NCBI GenBank assembly: GCA_018828585.1
Contig: JAHJVW010000012.1
Location: 48,770-112,769, forward strand
Source: Bacteroidota bacterium
GTDB taxonomy: Bacteria > Bacteroidota > Bacteroidia > Sphingobacteriales > Sphingobacteriaceae
Direction: 5' to 3'
DNA length: 64,000 nt
Part shown: in pieces, positions 50,868 to 62,720 of the stretch
Layout of the letters: each line of letters begins with the position of its first letter
How positions within the stretch are numbered: position 1 is the stretch's first letter
Translations under genes and position numbers: made by a program
The notes under the pieces: generated by a model
Told to the model about the DNA's origin: nothing
Databases searched by the model: none
Seen by the model: only the letters and a program-made list of their open reading frames with translations

Positions 50868-53021
50868 TTAATGCCTTTCTAAGAATTCCAGAGGCAATGT
50901 GATAATAAACTCCGTTCCAACTCCTTGAGTGCTTTCCACTTTCAAAGTCCCGCCGTGACCTTTCGTAATCATGTCATAAGCCAAACTTAAGCCTAGACCT
51001 GTTCCTTGCCCAGTTGGTTTGGTAGTAAAGAAAGGCTGGAATATTTTAGCTTTTTCTTCCTCAGGTATTCCAGTTCCATTATCACTCACTTTGATGATGA
51101 CTTGATTCTCAATCAACTCTGTTTTTATTTCAACTAGTGGTTTTTCTACGGTTTTCACGGCATAAAAAGCGTTGTTAATCAAATTCAATAAAACACGACC
51201 CATATCTTGTGGTATCACTTTTATTTTGGGTAAGTTGCTATCAAAGTGGGTTTCAAAACCAGAGTTAAAAGATTTGTCTTTGGCTCTTAAGCCATGATAG
51301 GTGAGTTTTAAATATTCATCGGCTAAAGCATTGATATCAGTCAGTTCCTTTGTTCCAGAACTGTTTCTGCTATGTTCCAACATTCCTTTTACAATGTTGC
51401 TGGCTCGGTTTCCGTGGAGGCTTATTTTTTCTAAGTTTTGTTTTAAATCTTCTGAAATAGCTATGGCTTCATCCAAATCTCCTTTAGATATTTCTTCTTT
51501 CATCTCATCAATCATTTCTGTACTGACTTCAGAAAAATTATTCACAAAGTTTAAAGGGTTCTGAATCTCATGAGCGATGCCGGCGGTCAGTTCTCCCAAG
51601 CTTGCCATTTTCTCGGATTGGATGAGTTGGGATTGGGTGGATTTTAGGTTTTCTAATGTTTGGCGTATCTCACTGGTTTGTCTGGTAACTTCAGCTTCCA
51701 GTACTTTTTGTTGGTTTACTGCCTGTTCCCTTTTTTCTTCGGAAAGTTCCACTACTGTCTGTGCATTTGCCTGTACCTCTTGTAACATCTCTTTAAAGCG
51801 CATAGACACGTAAAACAATAGTGATAAAGGTAAGGAAAGGGAGAAGACAGAGAAAAATAAGGAACTAACAAACAGCGATTTGAATAATTCTTTAAAAAAG
51901 GAAGTTAATAAAAATATAGTTATAAAAGGTATTATTGAAAAAACCAATCCTATTACTATTGCCCACTGAGCGCCTTTGAGGCTTTTCCATGAAGTAATGA
52001 TATAGTATAAACATATACCTAAAACAAAAATTATGGAGGTCGGGAAGATAATAACTCTGATTAAAGAAAAGGAATTGGGCAAATACCCCAGTGAAATGTT
52101 AATTACAAATAAAATCGCGAGGCTTATAATCAAGTTGCTTTTTATTTTTCTTTCGAAAACTTTGATTAAGATAATGGGCAACAATAATAATTGGCTGAAG
52201 AGAATAAACCACCTACCAATATTGGAATAGGTTATATGTTCAATATAGGTGATTCCAATACTATAACTTGAAAAGGACCAAATGTAAATGGTTAAGGCAC
52301 TGGTATAAAGTGCAACCCAAAATAGATTTTTTTCTTTCGGGTTTTGAAAGAGAAATAGCCAAAAAAGAATAGAAAGAATAGCACCAACAACTATCCATAA
52401 GGTATAAAAGGAATTTTCAATTATGTTAGACTTTAATAAATTTTTAATATAATTTGGGCCGCCAATAGTAACTATGGCATTTAAACTTTGAGTCTTTAAA
52501 TTATGTGGTGGTAGCGGTGATAAATATCCTACAAAATGAAGGCTAAGAATATGAGTAACCGATGTATCAAGACGCATAGACAGGGGATCTAAATCACCAT
52601 TATATTCGCGAAAAGCTTTTGCGTCTTTAGCCGTATTGCCCCTGGTAGCAACCAGTCGGTCATCTATATAAAATTCTGTCGCCGACCACGATGCGAAATC
52701 AAAATATATTGGCTTATGAAGTAAAGAACTATCCAGTTTTACTTTTATACGAAACCATCCTTCTACTCGTCCATTTTTATCTGCATATTTTGCAGATAAT
52801 TGGTTAGGTCGTAGTCTTTTCCATCCTGTGGTATCTATATTTATTTTTGCTCGGTCTGGATTAGGTTCCTGTTTAAAGACCCATCCATTCAATTCGCCTA
52901 ACTTAATTTGATGAGTAACTTTATCTAATCTACTTGCTGAAAGTATGATTGTAGTATCTTGCGCCTGGCAAAAATTAATACTAACAAATAGTGATAATAA
53001 TAAGATTTTAAATGACTTCAT
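50868..53021 (-). CDS. Sensor histidine kinase 1 of the array
   Basis: The 717-residue protein has a signal peptide, an extracytoplasmic jelly-roll-like region (about 20-195, with [16 protein letters not shown]), seven transmembrane helices (about 205-405, 7TM-DISM-like), a coiled coil, and a HisKA core with H484 in [11 protein letters not shown] box ([15 protein letters not shown]), G1 (SDNGTGIP) and G2 ([11 protein letters not shown]) are intact. Unlike its four neighbours it lacks the 25-30-residue repeat-derived insert after the N box. It has no receiver domain. It is the last gene of the array; its start overlaps the stop of the vestigial frame at 53018-53119. Confidence 0.92.
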   Translation of the reverse strand: MKSFKILLLSLFVSINFCQAQDTTIILSASRLDKVTHQIKLGELNGWVFKQEPNPDRAKINIDTTGWKRLRPNQLSAKYADKNGRVEGWFRIKVKLDSSLLHKPIYFDFASWSATEFYIDDRLVATRGNTAKDAKAFREYNGDLDPLSMRLDTSVTHILSLHFVGYLSPLPPHNLKTQSLNAIVTIGGPNYIKNLLKSNIIENSFYTLWIVVGAILSILFWLFLFQNPKEKNLFWVALYTSALTIYIWSFSSYSIGITYIEHITYSNIGRWFILFSQLLLLPIILIKVFERKIKSNLIISLAILFVINISLGYLPNSFSLIRVIIFPTSIIFVLGICLYYIITSWKSLKGAQWAIVIGLVFSIIPFITIFLLTSFFKELFKSLFVSSLFFSVFSLSLPLSLLFYVSMRFKEMLQEVQANAQTVVELSEEKREQAVNQQKVLEAEVTRQTSEIRQTLENLKSTQSQLIQSEKMASLGELTAGIAHEIQNPLNFVNNFSEVSTEMIDEMKEEISKGDLDEAIAISEDLKQNLEKISLHGNRASNIVKGMLEHSRNSSGTKELTDINALADEYLKLTYHGLRAKDKSFNSGFETHFDSNLPKIKVIPQDMGRVLLNLINNAFYAVKTVEKPLVEIKTELIENQVIIKVSDNGTGIPEEEKAKIFQPFFTTKPTGQGTGLGLSLAYDMITKGHGGTLKVESTQGVGTEFIITLPLEFLERH

Positions 53022-53119
53022 AAGCTTTTTGTATTAATGGGAAGCTCAATAATAAACGCTGCTCCTTCATTTTCTAAATTATTAACTTTCATCCCGATAG
53101 CTATCGGGACCCCACCATG
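53018..53119 (-). pseudogene. Vestigial C terminus of a sixth histidine kinase
   Basis: The 34-codon frame reads HGGVPIAIGMKVNNLENEGA and then [13 protein letters not shown], matching the last kinase residues of its neighbours (HGG...LP). Its TGA overlaps the ATG of kinase 1 by 4 bases (ATGA), as at the intact junctions of the array. Directly before it lies the stop of kinase 2. A palindromic repeat lies inside and is read as VPIAIG. Confidence 0.75.
53092..53109. repeat. TCCCGATAGCTATCGGGA palindrome
   Basis: A perfect 18-bp palindrome lies inside the vestigial kinase frame without breaking it. The hairpin at 24291-24318 has a related CGATAGCTATC centre. Confidence 0.8.
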
Positions 53120-53120
53120 C

Positions 53121-55286
53121 CTATGCTGGCAACGTGATTGTAAATTCTGTTCCTTCATTTTCTTTAGTATTTATTTTTATTTCCCCACCATGCGCTTTCA
53201 CAATATCATAAGCTAAAGACAAACCTAAACCTGTTCCTTTCCCGGTAGGTTTGGTAGTAAAAAAGGGTTGAAATATTTTATTCACGATGTTTTGAGGAAT
53301 GCCGTTTCCGTTGTCAGAAATGGTTATTTCCACTTTTTCATTAAGATTTTTAGAGCTGATGGTAACAGTTGGTTTATAGCTTTCCACATTCGGCTTTAAG
53401 CTTTCGGTCTTCTGCTTTTCATTCACTGTACTTTGATTTCGCTCATTACAAGCATAAAAAGCATTATTAATCAGGTTCAAAAGCACTCTTCCAATGTCTT
53501 GTGGCACCACTTCAATTTTAGGAATGCTATCATCAAAGCGAGTTTCAAAACTGGCGTTAAAATCTTTGTCTTTAGCTCTTAAACCATGATAGGCGAGTTT
53601 GAGGTATTCATCGGCTAAAGCGTTGATATCAGTTAATTCTTTTGTTCCCGAAGTATTTCTACTATGCTCCAGCATTCCTTTTACAATACTGCTGGCTCGA
53701 TTGCCGTGTAGACTGATTTTTTCTAAGTTTTTTGAAATATCTTCTAAAATCTCGTCTTGCAAAGCTTCATCCCGATCGTCCTTATTCTTTGCTCTTTCTT
53801 CTTTCATCTCCTGTATCATTTCATTACTTACTTCAGAAAAGTTGTTGACAAAGTTTAATGGGTTTTGAATTTCATGAGCAATGCCAGCAGTCAATTCACC
53901 GAGGCTGGCCATTTTTTCAGATTGGATTAATTGCGATTGGGTGGATTTTAAATGATCGAGCGTGGTTCTTATTTCTGTTGTTTGTTTGTTGACTTCTTCC
54001 TGAAGAATTTTTTGTTGATTTAAAGCTTGCTCCTTTTTTTCTTCGGATAATTGGAGCACCTGATTTGCATTTTGTTGTACTTCGGTAATGATTTCTTTAA
54101 AACGCATAGAAACATACACCAGTAATGATAATGGAAATGATATCGCTAGGTATAAAGAAAGTAAATGATTTCTAAAAATATATACTCCTATAAGCAATAA
54201 TAGAAAAATGAGAAGCCCTGCAACTACAGCCCACTGCGCACCTTTTAGGTTTTTCCAAGAACTAACCACATAATATATACATACCATAAATAATAGGGCA
54301 GTAAGTATTAAATTAGAAGTAAGACTTTTAGCGGCAGGCAAGAAATTAAAGCCAAAAAGTAAAATGAAATAAATTATTGAAAAAACTTTAAGTGTTTTTG
54401 TAACTTTTCTTTTGAAGATGTTGACGATGAGCAATAACATTAATAAAAAGGATAAAGCTCCAAAAAATGAGTTCATGGTAGCCCAAAGTTCTACATAATT
54501 AGGGTTCTGTATCGCCCTTAGCTGATAACTACTGTAAAATGTAATAGCTATAGATGTTGTACAAAAAGCGATAAGTCTAAGGTTTTTTTCGCTTGAATTC
54601 TGAAAAAAGAGTATCCAGAAAAACAGACTTAATACCGCACAAATTGAAACAGATATGGTAATTATGGCAATGTCTTTTTGTATATATTCTAAATATAAAT
54701 TGACGAATTGTGGGCCAGTAATGCTGATGATGCCACCTAAAGAGTTATTAATTTCAGATTTTAATAGGTAAGGAGAAATTGTTGTAGTATAATCTACTAC
54801 ATGAAATGCAATGGTATATGTTTCTCCAGAATTTAAATGATAAGGATTAGTAATTTTTTTGGTAGGATCATTGGATTTAAAAGGCTTTCCATTATTACCT
54901 GTTTTTCCAGCAGTCGTTACCAATTGTCCGTTGATGTATAAATCGGTAGCAGCCAAAGATGCCAATCTAAAACCAAATTCTCGGTTACCTAATGAACTAT
55001 CTATCCTAATTTTTATTCTAAACCATCCTTCTACTCTTCCATTTTCATCAGCATATTTGTAAGAAAGGTCGGCAGGCTTTAATTTTTCCCAGCCCGATAG
55101 ATCTATATTTTCCTTTGCCCAGTTAATATCATTTCCTTTGTGGAAAACCCAACCCTCTTTGTTCCCAATATTCGAACCATCCGAAGGTAAATCGTAATTT
55201 TTAGTGGAGAGGTTGAGTACAGAATCCTGAGCCCATCCAAATAATGGGATGAACAAAAGGAGGATGGTTTTTATGATATTTTTCAT
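53121..55286 (-). CDS. Sensor histidine kinase 2 of the array
   Basis: The 721-residue protein has signal peptide [20 protein letters not shown], an N-terminal jelly-roll region, seven transmembrane helices and a HisKA core with H471. After the N box it carries the insert [20 protein letters not shown]. Its start overlaps the stop of kinase 3 by 4 bases. Its C terminus (FTITLPA) is shorter than those of its neighbours. The first 20 residues and most of the sensor resemble kinase 4. Confidence 0.92.
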   Translation of the reverse strand: MKNIIKTILLLFIPLFGWAQDSVLNLSTKNYDLPSDGSNIGNKEGWVFHKGNDINWAKENIDLSGWEKLKPADLSYKYADENGRVEGWFRIKIRIDSSLGNREFGFRLASLAATDLYINGQLVTTAGKTGNNGKPFKSNDPTKKITNPYHLNSGETYTIAFHVVDYTTTISPYLLKSEINNSLGGIISITGPQFVNLYLEYIQKDIAIITISVSICAVLSLFFWILFFQNSSEKNLRLIAFCTTSIAITFYSSYQLRAIQNPNYVELWATMNSFFGALSFLLMLLLIVNIFKRKVTKTLKVFSIIYFILLFGFNFLPAAKSLTSNLILTALLFMVCIYYVVSSWKNLKGAQWAVVAGLLIFLLLLIGVYIFRNHLLSLYLAISFPLSLLVYVSMRFKEIITEVQQNANQVLQLSEEKKEQALNQQKILQEEVNKQTTEIRTTLDHLKSTQSQLIQSEKMASLGELTAGIAHEIQNPLNFVNNFSEVSNEMIQEMKEERAKNKDDRDEALQDEILEDISKNLEKISLHGNRASSIVKGMLEHSRNTSGTKELTDINALADEYLKLAYHGLRAKDKDFNASFETRFDDSIPKIEVVPQDIGRVLLNLINNAFYACNERNQSTVNEKQKTESLKPNVESYKPTVTISSKNLNEKVEITISDNGNGIPQNIVNKIFQPFFTTKPTGKGTGLGLSLAYDIVKAHGGEIKINTKENEGTEFTITLPA

Positions 55287-57487
55287 GATGTCTGATTTGA
55301 TGCTGGTAAAGAAATGATGAATGTGGTTCCTAATTGCTCAGGCTTTGGGATTCCTATTGTTATTTTACCTCCATGTGCTTTCACAATATCATAAGCTAAA
55401 GACAAACCTAAGCCTGTTCCTTTTCCAGTAGGTTTGGTAGTAAAAAATGGTTGAAATATTTTATCAATGATATTTTGAGGAATGCCATTTCCATTGTCTG
55501 AAACAGAGATAATAACCCCTAAATCCCCTGAAGGGGACTTTTGAGATTTTGTACTGATGGTAACCTTTGGTTTATAGCTTTCTGCATTCTGCTTTAAGCC
55601 TTCAGCTTGCTGCTTTTCGTTTACCGCACTTCGACTTCGCTCAGTACAGGCATAAAAAGCATTGTTAATCAGGTTCAAAAGCACTCTTCCAATGTCTTGT
55701 GGCACCACTTCAATTTTAGGAATGCTATCATCAAATCGACTTTCAAAACTGGCGTTAAAATCTTTGTCTTTCGCTCTTAATCCATGATAGGCGAGTTTGA
55801 GGTATTCATCAGCTAAAGCATTGATATCAATTAACTCTTTTTCTCCAGAACTGGTTCGGCTATGCTCCAACATTCCTTTCACAATACTGCTAGCTCGGTT
55901 GCCGTGTAGGCTAATTTTATCTAAGTTTTTTGAAATATCTTCTAAAATCTCATCCTGCAACGCTTCATCCCGATCTTCTTTATTCTTTGCTCTTTCTTCT
56001 TTAATCTCCTGCATCATTTCATTGCTGACTTCCGAAAAATTGTTGACAAAATTTAAAGGGTTTTGGATTTCATGAGCAATGCCGGCTGTGAGTTCACCCA
56101 AGCTTGCCATTTTCTCGGATTGGATGAGTTGGGATTGGGTAGCTTTTAAATCTATAATCGATTGATTGAGTGATGCGGTACGTTCCTGAACTTGTGTCTC
56201 CAAAGTTTCATTTTGCAAGGATAAAATAGACTCTTTTTCTTTGGAGAGCGTTTTCACCTGCTCTAGATTTAGTCGTAACTCTTGACTCCGTTTACCAAAG
56301 GCATATCCTAAATAAATAGCTAAGGTCACAGGCGTCACCATAAATATGAAAGGAACAAACGATATGATATTCACTTGGATTAAACCAATTATGCTCAGTA
56401 TATAAATGGCCCAGAACGACAGAGAAATAAAACTAGAACTCATAAAAAGGATACTGCCTATTCTATTTTTATTCCATGATTTTATAGCTGTTATTAGGGT
56501 TGTAAACAAAATAAGAATTGCCCAAATGGGGCCTAAAATGTCAGGCTCGTATAAAAAGTAACAGCCTATGGTGATCAAGCCTAAAAAAATTATTGCTTTA
56601 AAAAGAATATCTAAGGGTTGTCCCAGAATATTGTATAAACAATACAATAAGATTGAAAAGGAAATTACAACACAAGTATCAGCGAAGAATGATAACCAAA
56701 ATGGATTGCCTGAATAATCTTGATTATAAATGATGCCGATATTAAACAGCATTAAAAATAATACAGAAGTAGCAAAATATCCATTAATTTTTTCGTTAGG
56801 AAAAAAGAGGAAAAAGGATAAAAAAATAATAAACATTAAAATAGATATTCCTAAAGAGATAGAGATGTTATTTATAAATTGTCTATTAAAAGCAATTCGA
56901 CTGTTTTTTATATCCTCTTTGGAATTGGCATTGCTCAATGTGGTGGCTTGAATTCTGATCAAACCATCGATGTTGGTATAGATAGGGAATTTATATCTCG
57001 CGTTGACATAACGTACCGCCAAAATCTGTTCCTTTCCTTTTTCTAATGGCAATTCAAGCAGAACTTCTTGAGGGTTGTTATAAACGATTTGATTGATATC
57101 AGAACTTACTTTCCCTAATTCGTGAATCAACTTTCCATCTAAATAAATTTCAGATGCGCCTAATTGAAAGATATTTAAAACAATGACTTTTGTTAAGCTA
57201 CTATCTGCTTTAATACGCTTTCTAAACCAGACAATTTCACCACGGTTTGCAATGGCATGTTTACCATCAGGCATGTTTAAATTTGGATTAGAAAACTCTT
57301 TCCATGAGGAATCATCAAATGCAGGATTTGCCCATTCTTTATGATCTCCTTTTTGGTAACGCCAGTCTTTTCCCAAATTTGACCATCGACCCAGTAAGGT
57401 GCTGTCAGCAATCACAAAAACTTTTTCAGATTGACCAAACGTGAGGAGTGGGATGAATAACCCAATGATGTAGAGAATGCGCTTCAT
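55283..57487 (-). CDS. Sensor histidine kinase 3 of the array
   Basis: The 734-residue protein has a signal peptide, an N-terminal sensor region of a different type from kinases 1, 2 and 4 ([33 protein letters not shown]), seven transmembrane helices and a HisKA core with H472. Between the N and G1 boxes it carries both [20 protein letters not shown] and [13 protein letters not shown], segments encoded by intergenic-type repeats. It overlaps kinases 2 and 4 by 4 bases each. Confidence 0.92.
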   Translation of the reverse strand: MKRILYIIGLFIPLLTFGQSEKVFVIADSTLLGRWSNLGKDWRYQKGDHKEWANPAFDDSSWKEFSNPNLNMPDGKHAIANRGEIVWFRKRIKADSSLTKVIVLNIFQLGASEIYLDGKLIHELGKVSSDINQIVYNNPQEVLLELPLEKGKEQILAVRYVNARYKFPIYTNIDGLIRIQATTLSNANSKEDIKNSRIAFNRQFINNISISLGISILMFIIFLSFFLFFPNEKINGYFATSVLFLMLFNIGIIYNQDYSGNPFWLSFFADTCVVISFSILLYCLYNILGQPLDILFKAIIFLGLITIGCYFLYEPDILGPIWAILILFTTLITAIKSWNKNRIGSILFMSSSFISLSFWAIYILSIIGLIQVNIISFVPFIFMVTPVTLAIYLGYAFGKRSQELRLNLEQVKTLSKEKESILSLQNETLETQVQERTASLNQSIIDLKATQSQLIQSEKMASLGELTAGIAHEIQNPLNFVNNFSEVSNEMMQEIKEERAKNKEDRDEALQDEILEDISKNLDKISLHGNRASSIVKGMLEHSRTSSGEKELIDINALADEYLKLAYHGLRAKDKDFNASFESRFDDSIPKIEVVPQDIGRVLLNLINNAFYACTERSRSAVNEKQQAEGLKQNAESYKPKVTISTKSQKSPSGDLGVIISVSDNGNGIPQNIIDKIFQPFFTTKPTGKGTGLGLSLAYDIVKAHGGKITIGIPKPEQLGTTFIISLPASNQTS
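55516..55544. repeat. CCCCTGAAGGGG-centred repeat translated inside kinase 3
   Basis: CCCCTAAATCCCCTGAAGGGG (shown to 20 bases as CCCTAAATCCCCTGAAGGGG) plus ACTTTTGAG contains the inverted repeat CCCCTGAAGGGG (55525-55536). It encodes [10 protein letters not shown] on the - strand. From memory this string is a common intergenic repeat in Bacteroidota. Confidence 0.65.
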
Positions 57488-59631
57488 GATTTGTCTTTGT
57501 TAATTGGTAATTGAATAATAAACTCAGTTCCTGTCTTTTCTACAGTATTAACCTTCAACTCTCCACCATGTGCTTTCACAATATCATAAGCTAAAGACAA
57601 ACCTAAACCGGTTCCTTTGCCTGTAGGTTTGGTAGTGAAAAAGGGTTGGAAAATTTTTTCTTTGATTTCTTTTGGGATGCCATTTCCGTTGTCGATGATG
57701 CTGATTTCAATTTTCCCATCTGTTAGTTTAGAGCGTATTTCAACTATAGGTTTGTAGCTTTCAGCCTTTTGCTTTTCGTTAACTGCATTTCGACTTCGCT
57801 CATTACAGGCATAAAAAGCATTGTTAATCAAATTCAAAAACACTCTTCCAATATCTTGTGGCACTATTTTAATTTTAGGAATGCTCTCCTCAAAATCGGT
57901 CTTAAAATCAGCATTAAAGCTTTTGTCTTTTGCCCTTAAACCATGATAGGCCAGTTTGAGGTATTCATCCGCTAAAGCGTTGATATCAGTCAATTCTTTT
58001 TTTCCAGAAGTGTTTCTACTATGTTCTAGCATTCCTTTAACAATACTGCTGGCTCTGTTGCCGTGAAGTTTAATCTTTTCTTCGTTTTCTTTGATGTCTT
58101 TTGCAATTACTTTTACTTCGTCCAAATCTCCTTTTTCTGCTTCTGAAGTTAATTCATCAATCAATTCAGTATTTATTTCAGAAAAATTATTGACGAAGTT
58201 TAATGGGTTTTGAATTTCATGAGCAATGCCAGCTGTGAGTTCGCCCAAACTTGCCATTTTCTCGGATTGGATGAGTTGAGATTGGGTGGCTTTTAAATGA
58301 TCAAGTGTAGTTCTTATTTCTGTTGTTTGTTTGTTTACTTCTTCCTGAAGGATTTTTTGCTGATTTAAAGCTTGTTCCTTTTTTTCTTCGGATAACTGGA
58401 GCACCTGATTTGCATGATGTTGTACTTCGGTAATAATTTCCTTAAAACGCATAGAAACATACACCAATAATGACAATGGAAACGATAACGCTAAGCTGAA
58501 AGAAATTAAAGGACCTCCAAAAGTATATACTCCGATTAGCAATAAAAGAAAAATGAGAAGCCCTACCACTACAGCCCATTGTGCACCTTTTAGGTTTTTC
58601 CAAGAAGTGACAATGTAGTACAAGCATACAATAAATAATAAGCCTGTAAGTGTTGAATTTAAAATAGTGCTTGTAGCAGGCATTAAAAAAACACTAAAAA
58701 GAGAAATAAAATAAATTACTATAAAAATTTTAAGTCCTTTTGTAACTTTTCTTTTAAAAATGTTCACTATTATTAGGAGTATAAATATAAAAGATAAGTT
58801 CCCCGCAAATGCGTTAACTATGGTCCAAATTTCATAAGTATTATAATTGACTGAAGCATATTGCATTTGAAAAATGCTAAAAAAAGTTATTGTTATACTG
58901 GTTGTACCATAAGCAATGAGCCTAAGGTTTTTTTCAGTTGGATTTTGAATAAATAATATCCAGAATAATAGACTTAAAATGGCGCAGACAGAAAGAGATA
59001 TGCTATTAAAAATACTATTTTCTTTTATGCGTTCTAAAGCATAAATGTCGTATTTCGATCCTGTTAAGACCATGAAATTATATAAATTCCCCAAAGCTTC
59101 TGATCTTAATTTTGACGGTGAGAGCGTAGATTTATAATCCATAAAATGAATTGCAATTGTATAAACTTCCCCAGCTTTTAAATTGGCGTGATAGGAGAGT
59201 TTCCCATAAGGATTTACCTCTCTAAAAGGTTTTTCATAGTTGCTTGTGTTACCATCATCAGTAACTAATTCTCCGTTTACGTACAAATCACTTGCTACCC
59301 AAGAATTTAATGTAATACCAAATAGTTTATTCCCTAAACTGCTATCTAACTTTATGTTTACTCTAAACCAAGCTTCAACTCTTCCTGTGCTGTCCGCATA
59401 TTTGAGAGAAAGTTCTGTAGGTTTTAATATTTTCCAGCCAGACAAATCAATATCTTTTTTTGCCCAGTTGGTGTCATTTCCCTGATGAAAAACCCAACCG
59501 CCGACATCTCCAAGAGAATAACTGTCGTATTCTTTGTTAAAATTTTCAGCTGTTACATTAATGATGGAATTTTGTGCCCATCCAAAAAATGGTAAAAACA
59601 AAAGAAGGATAGTTTTTATGATGTTTTTCAT
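57484..59631 (-). CDS. Sensor histidine kinase 4 of the array
   Basis: The 715-residue protein has signal peptide [20 protein letters not shown], jelly-roll sensor, seven transmembrane helices and a HisKA core with H471. Its insert is short ([20 protein letters not shown]). It overlaps kinases 3 and 5 by 4 bases each. Sensor and signal peptide are close to kinase 2, pointing to duplication. Confidence 0.92.
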   Translation of the reverse strand: MKNIIKTILLLFLPFFGWAQNSIINVTAENFNKEYDSYSLGDVGGWVFHQGNDTNWAKKDIDLSGWKILKPTELSLKYADSTGRVEAWFRVNIKLDSSLGNKLFGITLNSWVASDLYVNGELVTDDGNTSNYEKPFREVNPYGKLSYHANLKAGEVYTIAIHFMDYKSTLSPSKLRSEALGNLYNFMVLTGSKYDIYALERIKENSIFNSISLSVCAILSLLFWILFIQNPTEKNLRLIAYGTTSITITFFSIFQMQYASVNYNTYEIWTIVNAFAGNLSFIFILLIIVNIFKRKVTKGLKIFIVIYFISLFSVFLMPATSTILNSTLTGLLFIVCLYYIVTSWKNLKGAQWAVVVGLLIFLLLLIGVYTFGGPLISFSLALSFPLSLLVYVSMRFKEIITEVQHHANQVLQLSEEKKEQALNQQKILQEEVNKQTTEIRTTLDHLKATQSQLIQSEKMASLGELTAGIAHEIQNPLNFVNNFSEINTELIDELTSEAEKGDLDEVKVIAKDIKENEEKIKLHGNRASSIVKGMLEHSRNTSGKKELTDINALADEYLKLAYHGLRAKDKSFNADFKTDFEESIPKIKIVPQDIGRVFLNLINNAFYACNERSRNAVNEKQKAESYKPIVEIRSKLTDGKIEISIIDNGNGIPKEIKEKIFQPFFTTKPTGKGTGLGLSLAYDIVKAHGGELKVNTVEKTGTEFIIQLPINKDKS

Positions 59632-62600
59632 GATGTCTGATTTGGTAATGGTAAAGTAATGATGAACGTTGTCCCTGCCTGTCCGGCAGGCAGGCCTTCC
59701 CCCTCTTTACTTTCTACCTTTAATTCGCCACCATGTGCTTTCACAATATCATAAGCTAAAGACAAACCTAAGCCTGTTCCTTTTCCAGTAGGTTTGGTAG
59801 TGAAAAAAGGTTGGAAGATTTTATCTATGATATTTTGAGGAATGCCGTTACCATTATCAGAAATCGTTATTTCTACTTTCCCATTATTATTTTTGGTTGT
59901 AATGGAAACTGTAGGCTTGTAGCCTTCTGCTTTCTGCTTTAAGCTTTCTACTTTTTGCTTTTCATTCACCGCACTTCGACTCCGCTCAGTACAGGCATAA
60001 AAAGCGTTGTTAATTAAGTTCAGTAAAACCCTTCCAAAATCTTGAGGAATGACGGCTATTTTAGGTAAGCTTTCCTCAAAATTAGTTTTCATTTCAGCAT
60101 TAAAGGATTTATCTTTCGCTCTTAATCCATGATAAGCGAGTTTGAGATATTCATCAGCCAAAGCATTGATATCGGTTAATTCTTTAGTTCTTGAACTGCT
60201 TCTACTGTGTTCCAACATCCCTTTTACAATGTTGCTGGCCCGGTTGCCGTGTAGGCTGATTTTTTCTAAGTTTTTTGAAATATCTTCTAAAATCTCATTT
60301 TGCAAATCTTCATCTCTATCGTCTTTATTCTTTGCTCTTTCTTCTTTAATCTCCTGAATCATTTCTGTACTTACTTCCGAAAAATTATTCACAAAGTTTA
60401 AAGGGTTTTGAATCTCGTGGGCGATGCCAGCTGTGAGTTCTCCCAAACTTGCCATTTTTTCAGATTGGATTAACTGGGTTTGTGTTGCCTTTAACTCGTT
60501 AAGCGCATCTTCTGCTCTCTTTTTTTCTGTTTGTAGTTTAATGAGGTCTTCTTCCGCTTGTATGGCATGGGCTTCCGCGATTTTAAGGTCACTAAATCGG
60601 GTATAGGTATGGTTAAAAACAGCAGCAAACCGTTCAATAAGTTGTATGGTTTCTTTGGGTTGAGGATCAGGAGAGGCGATACCTATAAATCCTTTACCAA
60701 AGTAAGCCACATTTTGCACTCTTCGTTGTTGGCTAAACCCAACAGTGACTGAAACACCAATTTCACCAGATAGGTACTGAAGATAGTCGGTAAGTTCTTG
60801 GCCCTGCATATCAATAGTAATTGATTTCTTTTGCACTTTCCAGGCTTCATACATTTTTTTTACAGAAGCATTTCTTTTGCTATTTAGGGTAAATCGGCTA
60901 TTGATTTTCCCTCCGGCTTCATCAGTTGCCCAAGATTCAATATTGCCCGAGTCATCATTGATGATCCCAATGTATAAACGATTAGGCGCAATACCCAGCT
61001 GTATCATTTGCTGAAAAAGTACGGCAGCAGTTTCGGCCAGCTCTTCAGATTTTTGCATGGCCATGGTGCGACTCCTTACTCTTTCCAAAGCCACTTCTAT
61101 TTGTGACTCTCGAGCTTGTGCTTCTGCTTTTTGAAGATCGAGGAAACGGGTATAGGTTTGTTCGAAAACATTTCCAAAACGCTTTAGAATTTCATTATCT
61201 TCTTCAGAAAATTTTTCACCCAAATGATTGATGATGAAAATACTGGTGTATGGAGAAACACAACAAGAGCGAGTATATCCTCTAGGACTTGAAAGCGTTT
61301 CTTCTTGCTGTTTTACATCTAGCTTTGACCATGGTTCATACTGAAACAAGAACTCAAAAAAATCTTTTTTCTCCTGCTGTGTATATTCCTCTGTAAAGAA
61401 ACTAGGACCTTTTTTTATCTGATGAATCAAATGAGCACAAAAAGGTTTTTCATAAAAAGGAAGATGAACTTCTTCTGATGTATCTGCGGTACCTCCCGAT
61501 CCCCAACAACGTAATTCTTGATCAACCTCGATATTGATCACAATAAATGAGCCTCCGTTAATGGCAATATTTAGATTAAGTAATTCTTGATGTACCGTAT
61601 GGATAACTTCTTGTAATTCGGAAGTGTGGTGCATAGCCATTGTTCTGGCTCTTACTCTTTCTAAAGCGAGTTGAATCTGTGCTTCCCGAGCTTGAGCTTC
61701 TGCTTTGTTGATATCAATATATCTTCTATAGGCTAGTTCAAATACATTTCTGAAACGCTTCAGTAAATTCTTCTTTTCATCTGTAATCGCATGATAAGTT
61801 GAAATCCCGATAGCGCCAATTCCTATGGAATAAAAATAATAATGGAGAGAAAAGGTCTCATCCAGTTTTGGATCATCTTGTTCTCCATTGTTTTTTCTTA
61901 ATTTCCTAAAGTCTTTTAATTCTTTACCTGATAAAGAAAATTCATTAAAAGCATTGTTTACATTTTTAGTTTCTCTAACCTGCTTTTCAACTAGTGGGTG
62001 AAGATTATAGGGGATCTGAGTAATTGTTTTTCCTGGTCTAGGCGCATAGTCATAATTTAAAAAGTAAACTTTAGCATCTTCATAAATATTGATCATCGCA
62101 TTCCTAAGCTCCTTAAAACCCAATAACTGAAGTTCAATAAATAGGATTTCACAAATATCAAACAGGTCATCAGGGGTGCGCATACCCATAGCAACAGCTC
62201 TCACTCTTTCCAAAGCCGCTTCAATTTCTAACTCATGTGTGCGGCTTTTTACAAGCTTTTGAAGCCTGATGTTTTCATTCTTTAGGGTGTCAAAAGCAAA
62301 TGCTTCACCTTCCTGAGTTTTCGAATCAGGGTAGGAGCCATGTTGGTGTAAGACTTTCCATCCGGCTTCTGTTTTTTGAATTAAAGAGGATAACCTGAAT
62401 TTTTGGTAGAAAGACCACTCTTCTTCAATTTTGATATAAATATCCATGAACTCATGAACCATGAAGTAGGGGCCATAAGGAATAATCTGTGTTTCCTTAT
62501 TTCTGATTTCTGATACACCGGTCATCTGATCGATGATGCGGTGTGTATAATCCAAGATTTCTTCTTTTGAATTCCATATTTCTTCTGCTGTACCACCAAT

Positions 62601-62720
62601 ATTTCGATAATCATCCGCCAGATATTTCTCCCAGTGTTTGAGGTCTCCTTTAAAATAAGAATCCCAATAATCAGTCATTAATGATTTAATTTCTTTTTCA
62701 ATTTGTTTAGTCAGCTTCAT
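59628..62720 (-). CDS. Sensor histidine kinase 5: SnoaL-like, three GAF-like, HisKA
   Basis: This 1030-residue soluble protein has no signal peptide or transmembrane helix. It starts with an NTF2/SnoaL-like domain (DYWDSYFKGDLKHWEKYLAD), then three GAF-like domains each introduced by an ALERVRxxxMxM helix, then a HisKA core with H768 (numbered from 62720). Insert [20 protein letters not shown] follows the N box. EGLPAGQAGTTF near the C terminus comes from a palindromic repeat. I prefer the ATG at 62720 over a GTG at 62738. It is the first gene of the array. Confidence 0.9.
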   Translation of the reverse strand: MKLTKQIEKEIKSLMTDYWDSYFKGDLKHWEKYLADDYRNIGGTAEEIWNSKEEILDYTHRIIDQMTGVSEIRNKETQIIPYGPYFMVHEFMDIYIKIEEEWSFYQKFRLSSLIQKTEAGWKVLHQHGSYPDSKTQEGEAFAFDTLKNENIRLQKLVKSRTHELEIEAALERVRAVAMGMRTPDDLFDICEILFIELQLLGFKELRNAMINIYEDAKVYFLNYDYAPRPGKTITQIPYNLHPLVEKQVRETKNVNNAFNEFSLSGKELKDFRKLRKNNGEQDDPKLDETFSLHYYFYSIGIGAIGISTYHAITDEKKNLLKRFRNVFELAYRRYIDINKAEAQAREAQIQLALERVRARTMAMHHTSELQEVIHTVHQELLNLNIAINGGSFIVINIEVDQELRCWGSGGTADTSEEVHLPFYEKPFCAHLIHQIKKGPSFFTEEYTQQEKKDFFEFLFQYEPWSKLDVKQQEETLSSPRGYTRSCCVSPYTSIFIINHLGEKFSEEDNEILKRFGNVFEQTYTRFLDLQKAEAQARESQIEVALERVRSRTMAMQKSEELAETAAVLFQQMIQLGIAPNRLYIGIINDDSGNIESWATDEAGGKINSRFTLNSKRNASVKKMYEAWKVQKKSITIDMQGQELTDYLQYLSGEIGVSVTVGFSQQRRVQNVAYFGKGFIGIASPDPQPKETIQLIERFAAVFNHTYTRFSDLKIAEAHAIQAEEDLIKLQTEKKRAEDALNELKATQTQLIQSEKMASLGELTAGIAHEIQNPLNFVNNFSEVSTEMIQEIKEERAKNKDDRDEDLQNEILEDISKNLEKISLHGNRASNIVKGMLEHSRSSSRTKELTDINALADEYLKLAYHGLRAKDKSFNAEMKTNFEESLPKIAVIPQDFGRVLLNLINNAFYACTERSRSAVNEKQKVESLKQKAEGYKPTVSITTKNNNGKVEITISDNGNGIPQNIIDKIFQPFFTTKPTGKGTGLGLSLAYDIVKAHGGELKVESKEGEGLPAGQAGTTFIITLPLPNQTS
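59674..59694. repeat. GC-rich palindromic repeat, translated copy
   Basis: The 21-bp element is identical to the intergenic one at 7528-7548 and is read in frame as LPAGQAG near the end of kinase 5. Confidence 0.88.

Noticed and set aside
53599..53868. Open frames antisense to the kinase cores, repeated at 51301, 55797 and 60142
   Set aside because: Their similarity to each other only mirrors the conserved kinase sequence on the other strand; none has a credible start signal.
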